Shown: in pieces, positions 23,086 to 32,369 of the stretch | How the letters are laid out: every line of letters begins with the position of its first letter | Position numbering within the stretch: position 1 is the stretch's first letter | Assembly (NCBI RefSeq): GCF_007655005.1 | Contig: NZ_SZVW01000013.1 | Location: 186,001-250,000 of the forward strand | DNA: 64,000 nt | Reading direction: 5' to 3' | Origin: Streptomyces tibetensis | Lineage (GTDB): Bacteria > Actinomycetota > Actinomycetes > Streptomycetales > Streptomycetaceae | Program-made: the position numbers and the translations under genes | The notes under the pieces: model-generated | The model's input: only the letters and a program-made list of their open reading frames with translations | What the model was told of the DNA's origin: nothing | The model's database searches: none

Positions 23086-25941
23086 GTGAGTTCTCCGTAT
23101 CTGACCGCCGCCGACCGGCTCCCGTTCCGTGACCCCGCGCTGCCCATGTCGAAGCGCGTCGACGACTTGCTCGGGCGGCTCACACTCGACGAGCGGATCG
23201 CCCTTCTGCACCAGTACACCCCGGCCATCGAGCGCCTCGGCGTAGCCGCGTTCCGCACCGGCACGGAGGCACTGCACGGCGTGTCCTGGCTCGGCGAAGC
23301 GACCGTCTTCCCGCAGGCGGTGGGGCTCGGCGCGACCTGGGACGAGGACCTGGTGCGGGAGGTGGCCCAGGCCGTCTCGGTCGAACTGCGCGCCTTCCAC
23401 CGCCACCGCCCGACGGCCAACGGCGTCGGTACCAACAGCCTCCAGGCATGGGCGCCCGTGCTGAACCTGCTGCGCGACCCGCGCTGGGGCCGCAACGAGG
23501 AGGGCTACTCGGAGGATCCGGAGCACACCGCACGGCTCGGCACGGCCTACTGCCGGGGTCTGGCCGGCGACCACCCCACGTATCTGCGCGCCGCTCCGGT
23601 GCTCAAACACTTCCTCGCCTACAACAACGAGGACGACCGCTGCGTCACCTCCTCCGGTCTGCGCCCCCGCGTGCTCCAGGAATACGACCTGGCAGCCTTC
23701 CGGCCCGCTGTCGCCTCGGGCGCGGCCACCGGCGCGATGGCCGCGTACAACCTCGTCAACGGCCGCCCCTGCCACGTCAGTCCCCTCATCCGGACGGAAC
23801 TGCGCGAGTGGGCCGTGCCGACCGGACACGAACTCTTCGTGGTCAGCGACGCCGAGGCGCCGTCCAACCTGGTCGATCCGGAGCACTACTTCGCCGACCA
23901 CCCCGAGGGGCACGCCGCGGCGCTGAAGGCCGGCATCGACAGCTTCACCGACCAGAACGAGGACAGTTCGACGGTGACCGGCCGCTTGCGGGAGGCCCTG
24001 GAACGCGGCCTGATCGACGAGTCGGACATCGATCGCGCGGCCCGCCGCCATCTGCAACTCCGCTTCCGGCTCGGCGAGTTCGACCCCGACCTGGACCCGT
24101 ATGCCCACATCGGCCCGGAAGTGATCGACTGCCCCGGCCACCGCGCTCTCGCCCGGCGCGCCGCCACCGAGTCGGTGGTGCTGCTCAAGAACGACGGTCT
24201 GCTGCCCCTTGGGGCGGAGCACTCCCCCCGCATCGCCGTCATCGGCCCGCACGCCGACAGCGTGTACGAGGACTGGTACAGCGGCACCCTGCCCTACCAG
24301 ACCGGCATCGCGTCCGGGCTGCGTGCCGCCTCGGCGGACGTCGTCACCGTCGAGGGCGCCGACCGGATCGCCCTGCGCTCGCACACCACGGGCGCACCGC
24401 TCGGCGGGACCACGTTCGACGTCGAGGACTGGGGCGGCGGCGCGCTGACGCTGCGCGACACCCTCACCGGCCGCTACCTCACCCGCAAGGACGATGACAC
24501 GCTCATCGCGGATCCCACGGTCATCAAGAGCTGGTTCGTCAACGAGACCTTCCGACTGGAGCCCGATCCGCTCGGTGACGCCGGCACCGTGCTCCTGCGC
24601 AACATCCACACCGGTCGCTACGCCGCGGTCGATCCCGCGGACGGCCGGGTCGCCGCCACCGCCGGGACCCCCAAGGAGGCCGAGCGCTGGCAGCGCGAGC
24701 TGCTGCGGGACGGCACGGCCGAGGCCCGCGCCGCCGCCGAGGCGGCCGACGTCGCGATCGTCGTCCTAGGCAACCACCCGCTCATCGACGGCCGCGAGAC
24801 CGAGGACCGCTCGGGCATCGCACTGCCCGCGGCCCAAGAGGCGCTCTTGCGAGCGGTCGCCGCGGTCCGCCCGGAGACCGCGCTGGTCGTCATGAGCAGC
24901 TACCCCTACGCCCTCGACTGGGCCGACGAGCACCTGCCCGCCGTGATGTGGACGTCTCACGGCGGGCAGGAAACAGGCACGGCACTGGCCGCCGTCCTGC
25001 TGGGTGAGGCCGACCCCGCCGGGCGCCTGCCGCAGACCTGGTACCGGGGCGACGACGAGCTCCCGCACCCCCTCGACTACGACGTCATCAAGGCGGGCTG
25101 GACGTACCAGTACCACCACGCCGCACCCCGCTACGCCTTCGGGCACGGCCTGTCCTACACGGAGTTCACCCACAGCGACCTGCGGCTGTCCGCGGCGGAG
25201 GTGGCGGGGGACGGTGCGCTCGACGTCTCGCTGACCCTGACGAACTCCGGCGGCCGTGCCGGAAGCGAGGTGGTCCAGCTCTACGTCCGGGCGCTGGACG
25301 CCCGCTACGAGGCGCCGAGGCTGCGGCTGGCCGACTTCCGCAAGGTACGGCTCGAACCGGGGGCGAGCCGGGAGGTTGTCTTCCGGCTGCCCGCCGACCG
25401 GTTCGCGCACTGGGACGTCGCCGCCGGCGCCTTCACCGTGGACCCCGGCGCCTACGAGGTCCTCGTCGCACGGTCCGCCGAAGACGTCGTCCTGACCGCA
25501 CCGGTGACGGTGACCGGTGCGCCTCCCGCGCCCCGAGCGGTCGTCGGCCGGCGCACCCAGGCCGTCGACTTCGACGACTACACCGCCGTCACCCTGGTCG
25601 ACGCCGACCGCGCTGCAGGCGACGCCGTCGCCCCGGCCGGCGCCGCACGCCCCGCCACCCTGCTGTTCCGCCGCGCCGATCTGACCGGCGCGGCCCGCTT
25701 CGAGGCGCAGGTCGCGCGCGTGGCCGCCGACGGGGGAGAGGCACGGCTGGAGATCCTTGCCGGGGACCGGCCGTTGACCGAACTGGCCGTACCGGTCACC
25801 GGGGGTCCCTACACCTGGACCACGGTGACGGCCGACGTGACGGCACCCGTCGACGGTGTCCACGACCTGCGGCTGACCCTGCACGGCGACTTCCGCCTCA
25901 CCTCCTTCTCCTTCGGTACGTCCGGGGCCGGGCCCGCATGA
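23086..25941 (+). CDS. GH3 beta-glucosidase/beta-xylosidase with inserted and C-terminal accessory domains
   Basis: A 951-residue cytoplasmic enzyme. The GTG at 23086 is preferred, because an in-frame ATG at 23008 would place a LacI-type palindrome inside the gene. Order: GH3 barrel (residues 20-330, EALHGVSW, nucleophile Asp in LFVVSDAEAPSN), GH3 alpha/beta sandwich (VVLLKNDGLLPL, GRETEDRSG), and between its halves a beta-trefoil-like insert around LRDTLTGRYL and IHTGRYAAVDPADGR. Then comes an FnIII-like domain (YAFGHGLSYTEF onward) and a C-terminal beta-sandwich resembling CBM6 (about residues 825-945). No signal peptide. It removes beta-linked glucose or xylose from oligosaccharides, matching the divergent GH genes. 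Confidence 0.9.
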   Translation: MSSPYLTAADRLPFRDPALPMSKRVDDLLGRLTLDERIALLHQYTPAIERLGVAAFRTGTEALHGVSWLGEATVFPQAVGLGATWDEDLVREVAQAVSVELRAFHRHRPTANGVGTNSLQAWAPVLNLLRDPRWGRNEEGYSEDPEHTARLGTAYCRGLAGDHPTYLRAAPVLKHFLAYNNEDDRCVTSSGLRPRVLQEYDLAAFRPAVASGAATGAMAAYNLVNGRPCHVSPLIRTELREWAVPTGHELFVVSDAEAPSNLVDPEHYFADHPEGHAAALKAGIDSFTDQNEDSSTVTGRLREALERGLIDESDIDRAARRHLQLRFRLGEFDPDLDPYAHIGPEVIDCPGHRALARRAATESVVLLKNDGLLPLGAEHSPRIAVIGPHADSVYEDWYSGTLPYQTGIASGLRAASADVVTVEGADRIALRSHTTGAPLGGTTFDVEDWGGGALTLRDTLTGRYLTRKDDDTLIADPTVIKSWFVNETFRLEPDPLGDAGTVLLRNIHTGRYAAVDPADGRVAATAGTPKEAERWQRELLRDGTAEARAAAEAADVAIVVLGNHPLIDGRETEDRSGIALPAAQEALLRAVAAVRPETALVVMSSYPYALDWADEHLPAVMWTSHGGQETGTALAAVLLGEADPAGRLPQTWYRGDDELPHPLDYDVIKAGWTYQYHHAAPRYAFGHGLSYTEFTHSDLRLSAAEVAGDGALDVSLTLTNSGGRAGSEVVQLYVRALDARYEAPRLRLADFRKVRLEPGASREVVFRLPADRFAHWDVAAGAFTVDPGAYEVLVARSAEDVVLTAPVTVTGAPPAPRAVVGRRTQAVDFDDYTAVTLVDADRAAGDAVAPAGAARPATLLFRRADLTGAARFEAQVARVAADGGEARLEILAGDRPLTELAVPVTGGPYTWTTVTADVTAPVDGVHDLRLTLHGDFRLTSFSFGTSGAGPA

Positions 25942-25942
25942 A

Positions 25943-25990
25943 CGCGGCACCGTGGAGCGCATTGCGGTCTCCGTCCGGGCCGGTGCCGCG
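25943..25990. terminator. Convergent-gene hairpin
   Basis: CGCGGCACCG (25943-25952) pairs perfectly with CGGTGCCGCG (25981-25990) across a 28-base loop, between the GH3 stop and the marR stop. Confidence 0.5.
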
Positions 25991-26050
25991 CGTGCGCGGC
26001 GAACTCGGCTCCCTGGGGCCAGAACGCGGACGCGATGACCGTGCCGCGGG

Positions 26051-26554
26051 TCAGTCCCGTCCGGCCCCGCTCTCCATGACCTCCACCAGCCGCTGCAAAG
26101 CCCTGATGACCTGCTGACGATCCTTGCCCAGGTCCGTCAGCAGCTCGACCTCGGCGGCGAGCTGGCGGGGGAAGAAGGCGTCGATGGCCTGGGCGCCCGC
26201 TTCGGTGACGACGACCAGGGCGGCACGGCGGTCCGCGGGATTGGGGGTGCGGGCGATGAAGCCACGGCGCTCCAGTTTGGCGAGGGTCTTGCTCATTCCG
26301 GCGCGGGACATCCCCATGTGCTGGGCGAGACCGCTGGCGATGACCGGGTCGGTGGCGTGCCGCAGGGGGACCAGCACATCGACCTCCGGAGCGGTGAGGG
26401 GGGCGCCCGCGTAAAGCGGCTCGACGGCACGGCCGAGGAGGCCTGTGACACGTTTGAGCAGGCCGACCAGCTCCATGGGGGAGGTGTCCAGGTCGGGGTT
26501 GTGCTCGGCCCACTGTGCGCGGATCCCGTCGGGGGAGGGAAGGGTGGAGGGCAT
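26051..26554 (-). CDS. MarR-family regulator of the adjacent efflux gene
   Basis: A 167-residue MarR protein. The ATG at 26554 with GGAG 8 bases upstream is preferred over an ATG at 26602, which would run through the operator. The winged helix is shown by LAQHMGMSRAGMSKTLAKLE and the wing by RTPNPADRRAALVVVTEAG. It is divergent from a drug:H+ antiporter, with a single inverted repeat between them (26586-26610). This classic arrangement implies repression of the pump and of itself until a toxic ligand binds. Confidence 0.9.
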   Translation of the reverse strand: MPSTLPSPDGIRAQWAEHNPDLDTSPMELVGLLKRVTGLLGRAVEPLYAGAPLTAPEVDVLVPLRHATDPVIASGLAQHMGMSRAGMSKTLAKLERRGFIARTPNPADRRAALVVVTEAGAQAIDAFFPRQLAAEVELLTDLGKDRQQVIRALQRLVEVMESGAGRD

Positions 26555-26585
26555 GCGGCTCGGCTCCAGCTGTACGGGGACATTT

Positions 26586-26610
26586 GTTAACCAGTGAATC
26601 ATTGGCTAAC
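26586..26610. promoter_or_regulatory. MarR-type operator GTTAACCA-N9-TGGCTAAC
   Basis: Eight-base arms with one mismatch lie midway between the divergent marR (start 26554) and MFS (start 26620) genes. This fits a MarR dimer site covering both promoters. Confidence 0.7.
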
Positions 26611-26619
26611 GTTATTGCC

Positions 26620-27897
26620 ATGATATCCCCGTCCCCCGCTCCTTCCACCGCTGAACGACTCACCGACCCGGACACCGCCCCCCAAACCGCCAGGCGCTCG
26701 GCCCTCACCCTGGTCGCCATCCTCGGTGCCCTCACCGCCGTGACGCCTCTGGCCATCGACATGTACGTGCCCGGCTTCCCCTCCATGGGCGACACGCTCG
26801 GCGCGAGCAGCTCAGCTGTCCAGCTCACGATGACCGCCTTCCTGGCCGGGCTCGTCGTCGGTCAGTTGGTCCTCGGCCCCCTGAGCGACGGGCTCGGGCG
26901 ACGTGGGCTGCTCATGTCCGGGGTCGCCGGTTTCGCCTTCTTCTCCCTCGTGTGCGCGCTGGCCCCGAACATCGGTGTGCTGACCGCTGCCCGATTCCTG
27001 CAGGGCGTGACCGGCGCGGCCGGTGCCGTGCTGGCCCGGGCCGTCCTGACGGACCGCTTCCGCGGCACCGAACTGCCCCGCCACTTCGCCGTGTTGTCGC
27101 AGATCATGGGCGTGGCACCCATCGCCGCGCCGGTGCTCGGCGGGGCCGTCCTGGCCGTCTCCACCTGGCGCGTGGTGTTCGTCGTGCTGACGGTGCTGGG
27201 GGCCCTGCTCCTGTCGGCCGTGGTGCGGGCCGTGCCCGAGTCCCTGCCGCCGGAGCGCCGGCAGCACGGCGGGATCGCGAGCACGTTCCGGGCCATGGGC
27301 GCCCTGCTCGGCAAGCGGGCCTTCATGGGCTACGTCCTCGTCCTCGCCTTCGTCTCCGCGGCGCTGTTCACCTACATCAGCGGCTCCAGCTTCGTCTTCG
27401 AGAACCTGCACGGAGTCTCCTCGACGACGTACTCGCTCATCTTCGCCACCAACGCGGTCGGCATGCTCATCAACGGGTCGGTGTTCTCCCGCCTGGTCCG
27501 GCGAGGCGTGCGGCTGAACACCCTCCTCACGACCGGCGTGGGCGTCGCCGCGCTCGGCGCCATGGCCCAGGTCCTCCTCGTGGTCACCGTCGGCGAAACC
27601 CTCGCGGGAACCTGGATCACCCTGTTCGTCACCGTCGCCGGGATCGGCCTCGTCTTCCCCGCGGTCATGAGCATCGGCCAGACCCTCGGCCGCGCAGCCC
27701 CCGGCGCCGCCTCAGCGGTCCTCGGCGGCCTGCAGTTCCTGTGCGGCGCCCTCGTCTCGCCCCTGGTCGGCGTCTTCGGGGAGGACAGCTCCCTGCCGAT
27801 GGCTCTCATCATGCTGTTCGCGGTGGCGGCGGCCGGAGTGTCCCTGTGCACGCTGGCACGGCCCTGGCGCGGTGAGGGCGAGCCCTCGGACGGCTGA
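26620..27897 (+). CDS. MFS multidrug efflux transporter (Bcr/CflA, DHA1 type)
   Basis: A 425-residue, 12-TM antiporter. The ATG at 26620 follows the operator directly. TM1 holds TPLAIDMYVPGFP, the Bcr/CflA signature. Motif A is LGPLSDGLGRRGLLMSGVAG, and the antiporter motif C region ALVSPLVGVFGE-like glycines appear in the second half. Such pumps exchange protons for bicyclomycin, chloramphenicol-like drugs or sulfonamides. Its divergent MarR repressor supports a role in drug or metabolite export. A strong T-tailed terminator follows at 27962. Confidence 0.9.
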   Translation: MISPSPAPSTAERLTDPDTAPQTARRSALTLVAILGALTAVTPLAIDMYVPGFPSMGDTLGASSSAVQLTMTAFLAGLVVGQLVLGPLSDGLGRRGLLMSGVAGFAFFSLVCALAPNIGVLTAARFLQGVTGAAGAVLARAVLTDRFRGTELPRHFAVLSQIMGVAPIAAPVLGGAVLAVSTWRVVFVVLTVLGALLLSAVVRAVPESLPPERRQHGGIASTFRAMGALLGKRAFMGYVLVLAFVSAALFTYISGSSFVFENLHGVSSTTYSLIFATNAVGMLINGSVFSRLVRRGVRLNTLLTTGVGVAALGAMAQVLLVVTVGETLAGTWITLFVTVAGIGLVFPAVMSIGQTLGRAAPGAASAVLGGLQFLCGALVSPLVGVFGEDSSLPMALIMLFAVAAAGVSLCTLARPWRGEGEPSDG

Positions 27898-27961
27898 CCG
27901 GCAGGCGCGACACGGCAGGCGAGGTGTGCAGCCGTCCACGGCAGACGTCCTCGACGCATGT

Positions 27962-28009
27962 CTGCGGGGCGGTGCCGGCTTCCGCACCGGCCCGCCCCGC
28001 AGGGTTTTT
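27962..28009. terminator. Terminator with T5 tail
   Basis: CTGCGGGGCGG pairs with the complementary GCCCCGCAG-containing arm around an inner GCCGG stem, ending in GGGTTTTT. It serves the MFS gene and probably, in the other direction, the convergent beta-helix gene. Confidence 0.8.
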
Positions 28010-28050
28010 CGCCTCCTTGAGTTTTCCGGCCCGCCGGTATCGGTGAGCGG

Positions 28051-31000
28051 TCAGTCCACGTTCACGACCTTCCACAGCTGACTGTCGGCGTTCGTGTCCG
28101 TCGACTGGACGAGCTGAGTGCCTCCCGAGGACACGTCGAGCAGCTTGTTGCTGTTCACGTTCTTGATCTTGTAGTAGCCGTTTCCGGCGGCGACCAGTGT
28201 CCAGTGCTGGCTCGGGGCGTTGTCATCGGACGACTGGACGATGGACGTGCCGTCCCCGCCGACGTCCATGAGCAGGGCACTGTTCCGGCTGACGATCTCG
28301 TAACTGCCGTCACCCACCGGGACGAAGCGCCAGTTCTGGTTCAGGGCTCCGGAGTCGGCCCACTGGATGACGTTGGCTCCGTCGGACATCGACGCACCCG
28401 AGACATCGACCGCTTTGGAGCTGCCCTTGTTGACCAACTTGTAGTTGGCGTTCGTGGCGGGGAACGCGATGGAGGCGAACGCGTCCAGGGTGCAGACGGC
28501 TCCGGACGAGGCGGTGTTCTTCGTGCCGGTGCACACCACCCGGATCGTGTGGGGGCCCGCCGCGAGGTCCGTCTTCTCGAACAGCGGCACCTGCTTCGTC
28601 ACCGTCGAGGCATAAGCGTCGATGCCCGACTGGGCGAGGGTGCCGTCGAGGTAGACGTCGACCTTGCCCATGTTCGGCTGCGTCATGCTGAGGTACCGGA
28701 CTCCCGAGCCGGTGAACGAGAACTCGGCGTAGTTCCCCGCGGTGCTCGTGAACTTCTCGGACCCGTTCATGTCCTTCGTGTCGTTCCAGTTCGACCAGGT
28801 ACCCGAGTAGGTCACGCCGGCGGCCTTGTCGTCGACGTGGTTCCAGCGCTGCCGCACGAGCGCCTTCGACGCGGCGGAGGCGTTCCCCTGGGCGTCCACG
28901 ACGTAGAGGCGGTAGTCACCCGCGGTCTGCGGGACGCTGATGGTCGTCGAGGTGCCACTCGCGCTGGTCTTGGTGGGACCGGTGGCGAACGTCGTGGTGC
29001 CGGCGGGAGCCAGCCAAAGGGTCTTGCTCCCGTCTCCGGGGCTTCGCACCGCAATGGTCGTCACACCCTTGCCGGTGAACGTGCTGGCGGGCAGCGCGTA
29101 GTCCTGGAGCGCCACATCGGCGGACGGCACGATGTCCTTGTAGAGGTCGTCCAGACCCGCGTTCACCGCGATGCTGTAGGCCTGCGACGGCCACACGCGG
29201 TCCGCGTACACGCGCACGTTGTCGATGGTGCTGTTCGGGACGCTCTTGCTGAAGATCGTGTTGACGGGGCCGTAGGTGTTGGTGATCTGCAGGTCGTGCT
29301 GCTTGCCCCAGGTGCCGGAGTTGATGGCGTACTTGACGTTCGGGTCGATGTCGAGGACGTTGTCGTGCTCGTTGATGTTGGCGGAGCCTTCATCGGGGTG
29401 GATCCCGTACTTGTGACCGGCCGGCACGCCCTGAATGAAGTTGTTGCTGATCTCGGTGCCCGGCTGGTTGCCCAGCGTGTAGATGGGAGCGGAGTCGCCG
29501 AGCGTCTGCATGGTGTCGATGAGCTCGTTGTACTTGACGGTGTTGTTCTTCGCCGTGGTGGTCGGGTTCCCGGGGTTGATGGAGCCCTGCGAACCGTCGA
29601 AGTTCCACCATCCCCAGCCGAGCGTGATGCCCGCCCACGGGGACTTCTCGATGCGGTTGTGCTGCAGGGACAAGGTGTCGGCGAAGTAAGCAGACACGGG
29701 GCTGGACCCCTCGAACAGGACCGCGCTGTCGTAGAGGTAGTTGTTCGTGACGGTGATGTTCTTGCAGACGCCCTCGACGTTCACCGGGTACTTCTCGTGG
29801 TTCGCCGAGGTGTAGTCGCCGATGTACACATGCTGGGGATGTCCCACGGTGAGGGCGGATCCGGCAATGTCATTGGTGTAGTTGCCGGTCAGCTGCGAGT
29901 CCGTCACGTCGTTGGCCAGGGTGATCCCGTCGGCGCCGGTGTGCTGCACCGTGTTGCGCTGCAGGACGATTCCGTCGGCGTTCTCGATCTGGATGGCCGC
30001 AGGCGGCAGATCGACGTTGCGGTACGTGTAGACGTGGAAGTTCCCCGTCGTGTAGACGTTCGAGCTGGCATTGCCCTGCTGGCCCTGCCGGAAGACGGAG
30101 CCCGCCACATTGACCAGGTTCCAGTCGGAGTGCTCGACCGTGAGTCCGGAGAACGTGATGTTCCGCGCGTGGTCGGTCGTGGACGTGCCGGCGATCTTGA
30201 GGAGGGTGGACACGTTGTTCGGCGCGAAGACCTTCGCCGTGGTCATGTCCTCGGAGCTGGATTTGTAGTAATAGAGCGTGTGGGCGGCCTTGTCGAAGTA
30301 GAACTCACCCGGCTGGTTCAGGAACTCGTACGCGTTCATGAACGTGTGGCTGCCGCCGGGGTTGAAGTTGCCGTTCGGCGGTCCCTGGGCGATGGCCGCG
30401 CCCGGCTGCTGGAACATGGCCACGCGATTGGCGCCGTCCGAGCTCGTGGTGATCTGCCTGACGCCCACGATCGCCGTGGTCCAGGTCGTCGACGATTTGA
30501 TCTCCACGTCGTCCTGGTTGGACGCGATGGCAGGCAGGTCGGAGAGGCTGTACTTGGCTCCGTCGCACTCCGTACCCGACTCCCAGGCCCACGGAGCCTG
30601 GTTCTGCGTGACGGTGTAAGTCCCGTAACACCCAGCAGAGTTGATCGTCTTCGAGGCCATCTGGGCGCGCTTGCCGTTGACGTAGAGAGCGCGGAGCTTG
30701 TTGTCGCGGTCGAGGGTGGCCTTCCAGATATTCCCGCTGTGCTGTGTCCAGCCGGTCACCTGAACACCACCGTCCAGGACCGGCTTCTCACCCGGATAGG
30801 CGGCGTAGACGACGTGGTGCCCGTTCGTGCCGGAGTCGGCGGAGGCGAAGTTGATGGTGCTGCTCACCGGGTAGGTGCCGCCCCGGAGATAGACGTTGGT
30901 GTCTCCGGTCATGCTGTCGTTGACCGTGCGCACGACGTCCCGGGCGTGCTGCAGGGTCTTGAACGGAGCCGAGACGGTACCGGAGTTGGAGTCGCTGCCG

Positions 31001-31137
31001 TCAGGAGAGACGTAGTACGTCGCCTGGGTCGCGGCCGAGGCCGGGGTCGGCATCGTGAGGGACGTCAGCAGCGTGGCGGAGACCGCCACCGCGGCGCCTG
31101 CTGACAGCATGCGGACGGAGGAGGTGACGTGCTTCAT
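28051..31137 (-). CDS. Secreted right-handed beta-helix glycosidase-like protein with ricin-type lectin domain
   Basis: A 1028-residue exported protein. ATG at 31137 with GGGAGGG upstream; signal peptide to about residue 35 (PTPASA-ATQA). YYVSPDGSDSNSGTVSAPF followed by YLRGGTYPV and GEKPVLDGGVQVTGW is typical of pectate-lyase-like parallel beta-helix enzymes of the GH141/GH120 kind. The helix runs to about residue 720. Next come an FnIII/Ig-like segment, a galactose-binding-like beta-sandwich (about 765-890) and a C-terminal ricin-type trefoil (QNWRFVPVGDGSYEI, SQHWTLVAAGNGYYKI). Because the neighbouring operon handles a 6-deoxysugar, an exo-alpha-L-fucosidase or a related pectin side-chain activity is attractive, but the catalytic residues were not identified. 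Confidence 0.75.
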   Translation of the reverse strand: MKHVTSSVRMLSAGAAVAVSATLLTSLTMPTPASAATQATYYVSPDGSDSNSGTVSAPFKTLQHARDVVRTVNDSMTGDTNVYLRGGTYPVSSTINFASADSGTNGHHVVYAAYPGEKPVLDGGVQVTGWTQHSGNIWKATLDRDNKLRALYVNGKRAQMASKTINSAGCYGTYTVTQNQAPWAWESGTECDGAKYSLSDLPAIASNQDDVEIKSSTTWTTAIVGVRQITTSSDGANRVAMFQQPGAAIAQGPPNGNFNPGGSHTFMNAYEFLNQPGEFYFDKAAHTLYYYKSSSEDMTTAKVFAPNNVSTLLKIAGTSTTDHARNITFSGLTVEHSDWNLVNVAGSVFRQGQQGNASSNVYTTGNFHVYTYRNVDLPPAAIQIENADGIVLQRNTVQHTGADGITLANDVTDSQLTGNYTNDIAGSALTVGHPQHVYIGDYTSANHEKYPVNVEGVCKNITVTNNYLYDSAVLFEGSSPVSAYFADTLSLQHNRIEKSPWAGITLGWGWWNFDGSQGSINPGNPTTTAKNNTVKYNELIDTMQTLGDSAPIYTLGNQPGTEISNNFIQGVPAGHKYGIHPDEGSANINEHDNVLDIDPNVKYAINSGTWGKQHDLQITNTYGPVNTIFSKSVPNSTIDNVRVYADRVWPSQAYSIAVNAGLDDLYKDIVPSADVALQDYALPASTFTGKGVTTIAVRSPGDGSKTLWLAPAGTTTFATGPTKTSASGTSTTISVPQTAGDYRLYVVDAQGNASAASKALVRQRWNHVDDKAAGVTYSGTWSNWNDTKDMNGSEKFTSTAGNYAEFSFTGSGVRYLSMTQPNMGKVDVYLDGTLAQSGIDAYASTVTKQVPLFEKTDLAAGPHTIRVVCTGTKNTASSGAVCTLDAFASIAFPATNANYKLVNKGSSKAVDVSGASMSDGANVIQWADSGALNQNWRFVPVGDGSYEIVSRNSALLMDVGGDGTSIVQSSDDNAPSQHWTLVAAGNGYYKIKNVNSNKLLDVSSGGTQLVQSTDTNADSQLWKVVNVD

Positions 31138-31316
31138 CGTCTGTCCCTCCCTCTGGTGCGAACGATCGGGTGGGCGTACATACGGCGGCTCCCTGTATGT
31201 CCTCGGTAGGTCCTCGGTGCGGTTGACTCGGGTCGTCATCGGGTTCGGCTCTGAGTGCCTCGAAGGCCGGGGCACGACTGTGGGCTCGCCTCACGACGGA
31301 GGTGGAGCGACGGGAG

Positions 31317-32369
31317 TCAGGGCCGGCGTAAAGGCTCGTCCGCCGCGAGGGGAACGTCGGGCCTGATGAGACCCTGGCGCCGGAGGTCGTCCCAGAGCGC
31401 CTCGGGAACGGCACCCCGATGGAGTGCGGCGTTCCGGCGGACCTGCTTCGGAGTCCGCATGCCCAGCGTGACGTTGACGACGCCGGGGTGTGTGTAGGGG
31501 AAGGCGATGGCGGCGGCGGGCAGGGCGGTGCCGTGCCGCGCGCAGACCTCGGCGATGGCCAGCGCCCGTCGGACCAGGTCCGGCGGCGCGTCCCGGTAGT
31601 CGTACTTCATGTCTTCGGCGGGCCGGTCTTGGGAGAGCAGTCCGGAGTTGAACACGCCGACCGCGACGACGCTCTTGCCGTGCTCCTGCGCGGCGGGCAG
31701 CACATCGTCCAGCGCGGACTGGTCGAGCAGGGTGTAGCGCCCGGCGAGCATGACGACGTCGGCGGCGGTCTCGCGCAGGAAGCGGGCGAGCATGGCGGAC
31801 TGGTTCATGCCGGCCCCGACGGCCCCGATCACGCCCTGGTCGCGCAGGTCGGCGAGGGCCGGCATGGCCTCCTCCGCGGCCTGCCGCCAGTGGTCGTCGG
31901 GGTCGTGGAGATAGACGACGTCGAGCCGGTCCAGGCCGGTGCGCTCCAGGGTGTCGTCGATGGAGCGCAGGACACCGTCGCGGCTGAAGTCCCACTGCCG
32001 GCGCACGTCATCGCGCACCACGAAGCCCTCGTCGTCGAGGCCTCGGGGCCGTTCGTTGGGGACGAGGAGCCGGCCCACCTTGGAGGAGACGACGCAGGCC
32101 TCGCGCGGCCGGGCGCGCAGGGCGGCGCCCAGACGGCGCTCGGAGAGGCCGAGGCCGTAGTGCGGCGCTGTGTCGAAGTACCGGATGCCCGCCTCCCAGG
32201 CCGCGTCGACGGCGGCCGACGCGTCCTGGGCGGGAGTCACCCGGTAGAGGTTGCCGATCACCGAGGCCCCGAAGCCCAGGTCGGTCACGGCGACCGAGGT
32301 GTTTCCCACGGTCCGCCGGCGCACCACGTGCTCCTCGGGGGAGGCAGGCGCACGGTGGGAAGGGGTCAT
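31317..32369 (-). CDS. Aldo/keto reductase, probable L-fucose/aldose 1-dehydrogenase (second copy)
   Basis: A 350-residue AKR, paralogous to the protein at 13284-14294 (shared GIRYFDTAPHYGLGLSERRL versus GIRTFDTAPHYGLGLSERRL). ATG at 32369 with GAGGGGGGA upstream, overlapping the lactonase stop. Tetrad: Asp and Tyr in the motif above, Lys in VSSKVGRLL, His in VYLHDPDDHW. It should oxidise L-fucose (or a related 6-deoxyaldose) at C1 to the lactone, which the overlapping amidohydrolase gene would open. It is the last gene of the ABC-transporter operon, 179 bases before the secreted beta-helix gene. Confidence 0.88.
   Translation of the reverse strand: MTPSHRAPASPEEHVVRRRTVGNTSVAVTDLGFGASVIGNLYRVTPAQDASAAVDAAWEAGIRYFDTAPHYGLGLSERRLGAALRARPREACVVSSKVGRLLVPNERPRGLDDEGFVVRDDVRRQWDFSRDGVLRSIDDTLERTGLDRLDVVYLHDPDDHWRQAAEEAMPALADLRDQGVIGAVGAGMNQSAMLARFLRETAADVVMLAGRYTLLDQSALDDVLPAAQEHGKSVVAVGVFNSGLLSQDRPAEDMKYDYRDAPPDLVRRALAIAEVCARHGTALPAAAIAFPYTHPGVVNVTLGMRTPKQVRRNAALHRGAVPEALWDDLRRQGLIRPDVPLAADEPLRRP

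Noticed and set aside
28204..31104. Long plus-strand frame opposite the beta-helix gene
   Set aside because: Same artefact; no domain, no ribosome site, and the minus frame has a signal peptide and ricin repeats.
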